Positions 7,105 through 12,881 of a stretch of 12,881 nt of DNA are shown in pieces; positions within the stretch are counted from its first letter, which is position 1, and each line of letters starts with the position of its first letter. The notes under the pieces are model-generated. The model had not been told where the DNA came from, did no database searches, and was given only the letters and a program-made list of their open reading frames with translations. Position numbers and translations under genes: made by a program. The stretch is from Acidobacteria bacterium UBA6911 (GTDB lineage: Bacteria > Acidobacteriota > UBA6911). The stretch spans positions 1-12,881 of the forward strand of contig DKBB01000406.1 in assembly GCA_002451015.1 (NCBI GenBank), in the 5' to 3' direction.

Positions 7105-7133
7105 GATTTCGAAGTTGTATAATCCTCGAAATC
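7105..7133. promoter_or_regulatory. perfect inverted repeat enclosing a TATAAT box (operator-like)
   Basis: GATTTCGA (7105-7112) and TCGAAATC (7126-7133) are exact reverse complements separated by 13 nt. The spacer contains TATAAT (7118-7123), a full -10 consensus on the plus strand. No good -35 lies 16-18 nt upstream (TTTCTG is poor), so a promoter here would need an activator. The layout, two half-sites about two helical turns apart centre to centre around a -10, fits a dimeric regulator. It could equally be an RNA stem-loop. The nearest plus-strand gene is UPF0182, about 230 nt away. Confidence 0.4.
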
Positions 7134-7197
7134 GCGCGCAGTGCGTGAATAAGAGCAGAGACAGCAACGCGGTTTTGTCTTTTGTCGTGCATTTTTC

Positions 7198-7243
7198 ATG
7201 ATGTTTCATTGCAAGTCGGTGTAGACTGTGTTTGAAACATGAT
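7198..7243. repeat. second inverted repeat in the divergent region
   Basis: ATGTTTCA (7201-7208) and TGAAACAT (7233-7240) are perfect 8-bp arms with a 24-nt spacer. Allowing one G-G mismatch extends them to ATGATGTTTCA / TGAAACATGAT (10 of 11 paired). No T-run follows, so it is not a typical intrinsic terminator. A hairpin in a UPF0182 leader transcript or a pair of protein-binding half-sites are both possible. Confidence 0.35.
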
Positions 7244-7363
7244 ACGAATATTAAAGCTGTGACGACGGGGTTCACCCGGTCCCTGTCCGTTACGGTATCG
7301 ATATGTTGACGGGAAACAGGAAGTCGTCCGCTAATAGGCTGTAAGTTTCCGAAAAGGTGAATT

Positions 7364-10096
7364 ATGCGCAAAAGAATCACATTGATGACGGTTGTTGTCG
7401 CTCTTTTTCTAATATTCGGCGGTTTGTCTTTTGCGGTGGGGATGTATTTTGACTATCTCTGGTTTGTGGAACTGGGAAAGACAACCATTTTTACTACGGC
7501 ACTTTTCGCAAAAGGAATGCTTGGGACGGGATGTTTTCTGATAGGATTCCTGTTTGTTTATTCAAATCTTATATTTACAAATCGTGGACCCGGCACTATT
7601 CAGCTGGGTATTCCGACCCCAACGGGACAGATAACAGCCTATACCGTTGCACCGGAGACGGTACGGCGTGTTGCAGGACTGCTGGCGGTTTTCGTAGGAC
7701 TGCTGCTGGGAGCGACCGAGGCGGGCAATTGGGAAAAAGTCTGGCGCTGGTTCCACCGTGTCCCATTCAACATTGAAGATCCTATTTTTTCACGGGACGT
7801 TTCCTTCTACATGTTCACCCTCCCTTTTTTAAAGGAGATAATCAAAATCGGGCTCGTCCTGGGATTTCTGACGCTTATTGCGGTGCTGGTCCTGTACTAC
7901 TTCAAAGGGGCCCTGTCATGGCGGAAAATAAGGGATGCCGAGGGCGGTCGAAGCCGTTTCAGCCTTCAGATTTCACTGCTGGCTACCTTCATATTTTTAC
8001 TGCTTTCTGCCGGCGCATATCTGAACCGCTATGAGGTGCTGTTCGGAAATTATGATGTCTTTTCCGGCGCAAGCTATACCGATTTGTACGCTCGTGTGCC
8101 CATGATGTGGATTCTGGCGGCCTGTGCGCTGTTATCGGCCTGCATTTTCCTGGTAAACGCTTTCATTTCCAAAACACGAATCGCAATCGGATCTGTGGTT
8201 CTCTATATTGCGGTTATGTTTCTGGGGAATCTGTACCCGACAATCATTCAGAAGACAATCGTCGACCCGAACGAATTCGATAAGGAAAGTCCCCAGATCG
8301 CGCACAACATCCAGGCCACATTGCAGGGGTACGGGCTTTCCCAGGTAGAGGAGCGGAATCTGTCCGGCGACGAGGCGCTTACGCCGCAGGATATACAAAA
8401 CAATCTGACAACCATTCACAGCATTCGTTTATGGGACGAGGAGCCTCTGCTGGACGCCCTGAAGCAGATCCAGGAAATCAGGACCTATTATGATTTTATC
8501 AGCGCCGACCATGACCGGTATGAGCTCAATGGCGAATTGAAACAATATATGCTTTCCGTCCGAGAATTGAATTCTACCAGCCTTCCGGAACGGACCTGGA
8601 TTAACGAGCATCTGAGCTACACGCACGGCTACGGTGTAGCAGTCGGCCCGGTTAATACCCAGACCGAGGAGGGATTACCCAAACTGCTTGTCAAGGATAT
8701 CCCCCCGGTTTCTTCCGACTCGGTTTTTGAAGTCAAACGGCCTGAAATTTATTTCGGGGAACTGACCAGCGGATACGCGATTGTAAAGTCCAACCAGGAG
8801 GAATTCGATTATCCCGCAGGCGATACCAACGTTTATACGACCTATGAGGGGACCGGCGGCGTACCCATCAACTCCTTTTTCCGGAAACTTCTGTTCGCAT
8901 CTTATTTCCGAGAACTCAATATCCTGCTGTCTCCACAGTTGACTTCGGAAAGCCGTTTCCTCTATTTTCGCGATCTCCGGCAGCGTTTGAGCCGGCTCGC
9001 GCCGTTTCTGATGCTCGATCACGATCCGTACACAGTGATCTCGAACGGCCGGCTTTTCTGGATTCAGGACGGATACACCGTATCGGATCGCTATCCCTAC
9101 TCTGATTACACCCAGGGGATTGGAAATTATATCCGCAATTCCGTCAAGATGGTAATGGATGCCTACAACGGTACGGTGGATATGTTTGTCGCCGACCCTG
9201 ACGATCCGATCCTTCAGGTGTATCAGAATATATTCCCGGGTATTTTCCGTCCCATATCGGAGATGGATCCCGACCTGCTGCGCCATATCCGGTATCCGGA
9301 GGACATCTTCAGGGTACAAACGTATATTTACCAGGATTACCATATGAATTCGCCCCAGGTCTTCTACAACAAGGAGGACCGGTGGCAGGTGCCGTCGATT
9401 ATGGGCAGCGGTGGGGAGAATATTATGTCCCCCTACTACACCATCATGCGTCTGCCTCAGGGGGAAAGTGAGGAGTTTATCCTGATGCTTCCCTTTACGC
9501 CGGGAAGAAAGGACAACCTATCCGCCTGGATGGTCGCCCGAAGCGACGGCGAGCATTACGGAAAACTGGTTGTATACCGTTTTCCCAAGCAGAAACTGGT
9601 ATACGGCCCCAGGCAGATAGTAGCCCGCATCAACCAGGAAGCGGAAATATCCCGCCAGATATCACTGTGGGATCAACGCGGATCCCAGGTGATTCAGGGG
9701 AACCTTTTGATCATCCCGATAGAGGAAGCTCTGCTCTACGTCCGTCCCCTTTACCTGCGTGCGGAAAGCGGCAAGATCCCCGAATTGAAGCGGGTCATCG
9801 TCGCCTACGAAAATCAGATTGCCATGGAACAGACGCTGGAAGAAGCCATCGCGAAGATATTCAGAGGCGAAATTTCCCAGGCAATTCTCTCGGGCGAGGT
9901 TTCACCTGAAACTCCGGTCACGGCGGAAACTACTGCCGGCACCGATCCGGCTGACGTGGTCCGGCGTTTGCGGGGGGCGTATGAACGGGCAATCCAGGCC
10001 CAGCGCCAGGGAGACTGGGCCACCTATGGAGAAGAGCTGAAAAAGCTGGAAGCGATTCTGACGGATTGGGAGAAATCCGCCAGCGATTCGAATTAA
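7364..10096 (+). CDS. UPF0182 (COG1615) family integral membrane protein (910 aa)
   Basis: Large inner-membrane protein of a widespread family with no established function. Seven hydrophobic segments lie in the first third, at about residues 5-28, 46-69, 102-118, 160-181, 201-220, 246-266 and 273-292. A large hydrophilic domain of roughly 600 residues follows, probably outside the cytoplasm. Family-like motifs include YLWFVELG (31-38), DPIFSRDVSFYMFTLPF (139-155), and VDPNEFDKESPQIAHNIQAT (300-319). The C-terminus has the characteristic coiled tail GDWATYGEELKKLEAIL (883-899), preceded by a Thr/Pro/Glu-rich linker. Length is normal for the family. Start: ATG with AAAAGGTGA just upstream. It is followed after 21 nt by a yajQ-family gene, suggesting one transcript. 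Upstream lies the palindrome-bearing divergent region. Confidence 0.92.
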   Translation: MRKRITLMTVVVALFLIFGGLSFAVGMYFDYLWFVELGKTTIFTTALFAKGMLGTGCFLIGFLFVYSNLIFTNRGPGTIQLGIPTPTGQITAYTVAPETVRRVAGLLAVFVGLLLGATEAGNWEKVWRWFHRVPFNIEDPIFSRDVSFYMFTLPFLKEIIKIGLVLGFLTLIAVLVLYYFKGALSWRKIRDAEGGRSRFSLQISLLATFIFLLLSAGAYLNRYEVLFGNYDVFSGASYTDLYARVPMMWILAACALLSACIFLVNAFISKTRIAIGSVVLYIAVMFLGNLYPTIIQKTIVDPNEFDKESPQIAHNIQATLQGYGLSQVEERNLSGDEALTPQDIQNNLTTIHSIRLWDEEPLLDALKQIQEIRTYYDFISADHDRYELNGELKQYMLSVRELNSTSLPERTWINEHLSYTHGYGVAVGPVNTQTEEGLPKLLVKDIPPVSSDSVFEVKRPEIYFGELTSGYAIVKSNQEEFDYPAGDTNVYTTYEGTGGVPINSFFRKLLFASYFRELNILLSPQLTSESRFLYFRDLRQRLSRLAPFLMLDHDPYTVISNGRLFWIQDGYTVSDRYPYSDYTQGIGNYIRNSVKMVMDAYNGTVDMFVADPDDPILQVYQNIFPGIFRPISEMDPDLLRHIRYPEDIFRVQTYIYQDYHMNSPQVFYNKEDRWQVPSIMGSGGENIMSPYYTIMRLPQGESEEFILMLPFTPGRKDNLSAWMVARSDGEHYGKLVVYRFPKQKLVYGPRQIVARINQEAEISRQISLWDQRGSQVIQGNLLIIPIEEALLYVRPLYLRAESGKIPELKRVIVAYENQIAMEQTLEEAIAKIFRGEISQAILSGEVSPETPVTAETTAGTDPADVVRRLRGAYERAIQAQRQGDWATYGEELKKLEAILTDWEKSASDSN

Positions 10097-10117
10097 ACAA
10101 TAAAGGGGAAACAGATT

Positions 10118-10624
10118 ATGGCCGGTTCGCAGTCTTTTGATATTACATCGGAGTGCGATCTGCAGGAAGTCGACAACGCCATCAACCAGGCGCTGAAGGA
10201 AATCCGGCAACGCTACGATTTCAAGGGTTTTGCGGTTGGGATCGATTTTAATCGCGCCGAGAATAAAATCGTACTGAAGGGGCCGGACGATTTCAAGATC
10301 CGCGCGATATGGGATATTGTTCAGGAGAAAATGGTGCGTCGAAAGGTTCCTGTCAAGAATTTGCATCCCGGAAAGACCCTTCCCGCCGCCGGAGGAACCG
10401 TCACCCAGGAGATTTCCCTGCAGCAGGGCATTCCGATCGAGACAGCCCGGGCTATCGTCAAGTTTGTAAAAGACCTCAAGATCCGCAAGGTGCAGGCGGA
10501 AATCCAGGGGGACCAGATGCGCATCTCTTCACCCAAACGGGACGATCTTCAAACCGTAATGGGACAAATCAAAGAGAAGGATTTCGGCCTGGAACTGATT
10601 TTCGGCAACTATAGAGGCAACTAA
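10118..10624 (+). CDS. yajQ: YajQ-family nucleotide-binding protein (168 aa)
   Basis: Small cytoplasmic protein of the YajQ/UPF0234 family. Characterised members bind nucleotides or RNA, and a Xanthomonas homologue is a cyclic di-GMP effector; whether that holds here cannot be read from the sequence. Family signatures: SFDITSECDLQEVDNAINQA (5-24), RYDFKG (32-37), VKDLKIRKVQAEIQGDQMRISS near residues 117-138, SPKRDDLQTVMGQIK, and the closing FGNYR. Length is standard (about 160-165). AAGGGG lies about 10 nt before the ATG. It sits 21 nt after UPF0182, so it is probably translated from the same message. No strong terminator follows. Confidence 0.93.
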   Translation: MAGSQSFDITSECDLQEVDNAINQALKEIRQRYDFKGFAVGIDFNRAENKIVLKGPDDFKIRAIWDIVQEKMVRRKVPVKNLHPGKTLPAAGGTVTQEISLQQGIPIETARAIVKFVKDLKIRKVQAEIQGDQMRISSPKRDDLQTVMGQIKEKDFGLELIFGNYRGN

Positions 10625-10758
10625 AAACGTTCATTGTTCAGGGTTCATTAGGAAGCATGGAATTGGATTCATTGTTGTTTGAGCCCAGAAAGAATGATTT
10701 CCCCAGCGCATTATTACTGAAATCAGAACATTAATATATGGATTATAAACACCCTTTA

Positions 10759-10773
10759 AATAATGATATTATT
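10759..10773. repeat. AT-rich palindrome upstream of the secreted-protein gene
   Basis: AATAAT, GAT, ATTATT is a perfect 6-bp inverted repeat with a 3-nt centre, followed by GTTTT. It lies 135 nt after yajQ and about 25-40 nt before the next gene. It could be an operator or -10 region for that gene, or a weak AT-only hairpin ending the UPF0182-yajQ transcript. Confidence 0.25.
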
Positions 10774-10811
10774 GTTTTATCGAACCTGCGGTATTCGTGC
10801 AAGATTCCGCT

Positions 10812-11804
10812 ATGAACCTTGTCCTCCTATTGTCGCTGCTTCCGCTTGCATTCCATTCACCGTCAGGCCTGCCCCGGGTGGATATGGATTCCGATGGTAT
10901 TGAAGACGAACTGGAGCAAACGCTCCTAGAAAAATTTTCTCCTGAATTCATGATCAGCGCGGAAGAGTGCGATACCGCTCCCTCGGAATTTCGTCCTGGA
11001 GACATAGCGCCGCAATTGCTGGAGAAGAACAGGACTATTTACGGGCAAGTTTTCCCGATAGTCATTGCCGATAAGCCAGGATTATTTATCGAAATCCATT
11101 ACTATCATTTATGGAACGAGGACTGCGGCCGCAACGGACACCCGTTCGATACGGAACATGTATCCGTCCTGCTATCCGCTGAAACATTTTCAGATTCCGC
11201 AGACGACTGGAAAGCTGAATATTGGTACGCCGCAGCACACGAGGATACAGTCTGCGATGCCAGCCATGGTGCAGGCAGCTCCTTAATTCATGCCGAACAG
11301 CAGGGTCCGACCGTGTGGATTTCGGACGGGAAACATGCATCCTACCTGGACCGGGAACTGTGTCATGGCGGCTGTGGCAGTGATGACTGCAGTGTGATGG
11401 AATCCATGGAAATTTCAAGTCTCATTAACCTCGGTGAACCGGGAGCGCCGATGAACGGAGCTTTCTGGATTGAGTGGCAGGGCTGGCCCTTAGCGGATAA
11501 GATGCAGACGGATTTTCCGGAAAAGGTCCTGGCAAAATTGAATGCCGAACAACCCGTTATTCCAGTAAACGATTCTCAAGCTTCCATTAAGGGAACAATT
11601 TTTGTAAGCGGTGCAACGGCAGGCGCTTTGGGCAGTACAAAGCGTAAAACCGGTGCGGCACTCTCCGAGGCAGGGGGAGCTGTCGGAAAATCCCTGGACA
11701 ACTCGAAGACCGGAACGGGCAACTCCCTGGTCGGCGCCTTCAGAGCAGTATGGAGAGCGCTTGGAGGTAGTGCTGGAGAAAAACCAGATGATTCCGACCG
11801 GTGA
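10812..11804 (+). CDS. unrecognised secreted Cys/His-rich protein with Gly/Ala-rich tail (330 aa)
   Basis: I cannot name this protein. From the ATG at 10812 it begins with a hydrophobic MNLVLLLSLLPLAFHS, signal-peptide-like but lacking a positive n-region. A GTG at 10797 would add five residues; neither start has a clear ribosome site. Residue numbers below count from that GTG. Then comes DMDSDGIEDELE (29-40), a DxDxDGxxDxxE stretch like acidic calcium-binding loops. The core has HYYHLWNEDCGRNGHPFDTE (101-120), WYAAAHED (143-150), VWISDGKHASYLD (173-185) and a Cys cluster CHGGCGSDDC (189-198). The GH..D.E and G.HASY patterns recall NPP1/NLP and Vps62-type proteins; this is a weak, by-eye similarity. 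Its many cysteines fit disulfides outside the cytoplasm. The last 70 residues are Gly/Ala/Ser/Thr-rich, with TGAALSEAGGAVGKSL followed by amphipathic FRAVWRAL. It converges with the NYN gene. Confidence 0.75.
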   Translation: MNLVLLLSLLPLAFHSPSGLPRVDMDSDGIEDELEQTLLEKFSPEFMISAEECDTAPSEFRPGDIAPQLLEKNRTIYGQVFPIVIADKPGLFIEIHYYHLWNEDCGRNGHPFDTEHVSVLLSAETFSDSADDWKAEYWYAAAHEDTVCDASHGAGSSLIHAEQQGPTVWISDGKHASYLDRELCHGGCGSDDCSVMESMEISSLINLGEPGAPMNGAFWIEWQGWPLADKMQTDFPEKVLAKLNAEQPVIPVNDSQASIKGTIFVSGATAGALGSTKRKTGAALSEAGGAVGKSLDNSKTGTGNSLVGAFRAVWRALGGSAGEKPDDSDR

Positions 11805-11859
11805 AAACAGCGGCAGGGATAAAACGTTTCTTACCAATCAGGACAAATGCTTCTTTTCG

Positions 11860-12312
11860 TTACTTTGATTCATCCAGCCCGAAATACTCCATCCAATCCT
11901 CTACATCCACCGTTTCCGGGAGATCCTTTCCACCTGACGGCTGCAATTTCCTCGATTTCATTTTTGAAGCGAACTGCTGCCAATTCATGACTTTCGAACC
12001 GGCATTGCGGCATCGGTTCTGCAGATCCAAATCGTTGGTTACCACAATGACCTCGCCGGGGCGACGGATTTCATGCAGTCTGCGTATGATTGCATCATCG
12101 GCGGAAGCAGGGGCGCTGTAGCGGACGCGTATCCCCGGAGGCGGCATGGATTGGCCGGGGTCGTCTCCATCAAAATAGACCAGGAATCGTCCACCGCCCG
12201 ATTTATAATACGCATTCAGGGTCGACAGAAACTCCCGACGTATCCGCGGGTGCGCCTGGGATGAATCCGCGGATTGGCCGATAAGGTTGTTTCCGTCAAA
12301 CCAGTAGGGCAT
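11860..12312 (-). CDS. NYN-domain (YacP-like) PIN-fold protein (150 aa)
   Basis: Predicted metal-dependent nuclease-like protein of the NYN/PIN superfamily. B. subtilis Rae1/YacP, a ribosome-associated mRNA endonuclease, is the best-known relative, but equivalence is not shown. Acidic and polar residues sit at the expected strand ends: FDGNN (D6, N8), YFDGDD (D48, D50), SADDAI (D72, D73), and VTNDLDLQNR (D94, D96), followed by GSKVMNWQQF. The C-terminal 30 residues are a short charged extension. Start: ATG (12312-12310) with GGGAGA about 9 nt upstream. Its stop lies 55 nt from the stop of the secreted-protein gene, with no evident terminator in the gap. It diverges from prmA across 122 nt, where I see no strong promoter pair. 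Confidence 0.82.
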   Translation of the reverse strand: MPYWFDGNNLIGQSADSSQAHPRIRREFLSTLNAYYKSGGGRFLVYFDGDDPGQSMPPPGIRVRYSAPASADDAIIRRLHEIRRPGEVIVVTNDLDLQNRCRNAGSKVMNWQQFASKMKSRKLQPSGGKDLPETVDVEDWMEYFGLDESK

Positions 12313-12434
12313 GGATGCATTCTCCCATATATAAAACGAGGACGAAGTACTAATTTCTGTAAAACAGTCTATGAATCCGTTAAATTTCCTGCAGAACTGA
12401 ATAGTATTTACTCCTTTTTATTGAAAGAGCCAGG

Positions 12435-12881
12435 ATGAATAAAACATTTGTAGATGTCGCTGTCAGAACTTCCATCGATTCGGGCGAACTGATGGGAACT
12501 TTGAATAAGAGCGAATTCCTGGGCAGCTGGGAAGAGGAGGGAATCCTCCATATCTACTGGCCCGAGGATAAGTGGGATAAAGGCATTTTGGCAGATCTTA
12601 AAAGGATTCTGAAAGGTTTTGGTATAGAGGATGCGGAAGTGACGGTCCGGATCCTGGAAGACCGGGACTGGAACGCAACATGGGCCGCGTCACTGGAGCC
12701 GATTCGATTGGGACGGAAAGTTCGCATCCGGCAAAGCTGGCATCCGCCGGATCCTTCTTTTGATGGAATCGAGCTGGTGATCGATCCCCGACGGGCTTTC
12801 GGCACCGGCTATCACACGACGACCCAGCTGGTGGTTGAATGGCTGGAAGAACGCGTCAAGGGGGGAGAGCGGGTCCTGGAT
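12435..12881 (+). CDS. prmA: ribosomal protein L11 methyltransferase, N-terminal part (cut by window edge)
   Basis: Transfers methyl groups from S-adenosylmethionine to ribosomal protein L11. The frame is open from ATG (12435) to the last base, 149 codons, of a protein normally near 290-300 residues. Recognition rests on DWNATWAASLEPIRLGRKV (78-96), matching the PrmA pattern DWxxxWxxxxxPxxxG; on RQSWHPP (99-105); and on IDPRRAFGTGYHTTTQL (116-132), which matches the DPGxAFGTGxHxTT signature except for R119-R120 in place of Gly-x. The last residues, RVLD, begin the SAM-binding strand, so the glycine-rich loop lies beyond the edge. GAG precedes the ATG, a modest ribosome site. The N-terminal domain is divergent, as is usual. 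It runs divergently from the NYN gene. Confidence 0.88.
   Translation, partial: MNKTFVDVAVRTSIDSGELMGTLNKSEFLGSWEEEGILHIYWPEDKWDKGILADLKRILKGFGIEDAEVTVRILEDRDWNATWAASLEPIRLGRKVRIRQSWHPPDPSFDGIELVIDPRRAFGTGYHTTTQLVVEWLEERVKGGERVLD

Larger units (their letters stand above)
7028..7363. other. divergent non-coding region between the SRPBCC and UPF0182 genes
   Basis: These 336 nt hold no convincing gene. Short frames exist, for example a 13-codon ATG frame at 7303-7344, but it lacks a ribosome site. The region contains two perfect 8-bp inverted repeats (listed separately), a perfect TATAAT inside the first, a tandem TTTTGTC pair near 7173-7186, and a small GC hairpin CGGG-GTTCA-CCCG near 7266-7278. 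Toward UPF0182, TTGACG (7307-7312), 18 nt, then GCTAAT is a possible weak promoter. AAAAGGTGA provides the UPF0182 ribosome site. The region is long for two divergent promoters alone. Confidence 0.45.

Noticed and set aside
7266..7278. CGGGGTTCACCCG resembling a tRNA T-arm
   Set aside because: The loop is 5 nt rather than 7, and no acceptor, D or anticodon arms are found nearby.
7303..7344. 13-codon upstream frame ending about 20 nt before UPF0182
   Set aside because: No ribosome site and no regulatory codon run; probably chance.
8675..9343. 222-codon minus-strand frame inside the UPF0182 gene
   Set aside because: Long only because the sense codon usage avoids stops on the other strand; no supporting features.

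Overview
The window reads as ordinary bacterial chromosome: tightly packed metabolic genes, roughly balanced to moderately GC-rich, good Shine-Dalgarno sites and some non-ATG starts. There is no transposase, integrase, CRISPR array, rRNA or tRNA. The lineage cannot be fixed from sequence alone. A UPF0182 membrane protein, type III pantothenate kinase, a YajQ protein, PrmA and a Cys-rich secreted protein of a kind I loosely associate with Acidobacteriota together suggest a diderm such as Acidobacteriota or a former 'deltaproteobacterial' lineage. This is a weak inference.

Layout. (1) 1-268: window edge, perhaps the last codons of an upstream gene. (2) 269-1297, minus: L-threonine 3-dehydrogenase (tdh), starting at TTG. 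(3) 1298-1527: divergent control region with a candidate promoter for each direction and an inverted repeat at the predicted 5' end of the panB transcript. (4) 1528-5079, plus: coenzyme A supply cluster panB-panE-panC and, after 106 nt, coaX. PanB and PanE make pantoate, PanC joins it to beta-alanine, and CoaX phosphorylates the pantothenate. No panD is present. (5) 5284-6285, minus: radical SAM protein with a SPASM/twitch-like C-terminal cysteine set, converging on coaX. (6) 6476-7027, minus: SRPBCC/AHSA1-type protein. (7) 7028-7363: 336-nt divergent non-coding region with two perfect 8-bp inverted repeats, one enclosing TATAAT. (8) 7364-10624, plus: UPF0182 membrane protein (910 aa) followed after 21 nt by a yajQ-family gene. 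(9) 10797/10812-11804, plus: unrecognised secreted Cys/His-rich protein. (10) 11860-12312, minus: NYN-domain (YacP-like) protein. (11) 12435 to the right edge, plus: start of prmA (ribosomal protein L11 methyltransferase), cut by the window.

The best-understood functional unit is the pantothenate/CoA cluster. The points most worth a second look are the unknown secreted protein, the orphan radical SAM enzyme, the UPF0182-yajQ pair and the palindromic divergent region upstream of it. I found no clear evidence of an undescribed multi-gene system.
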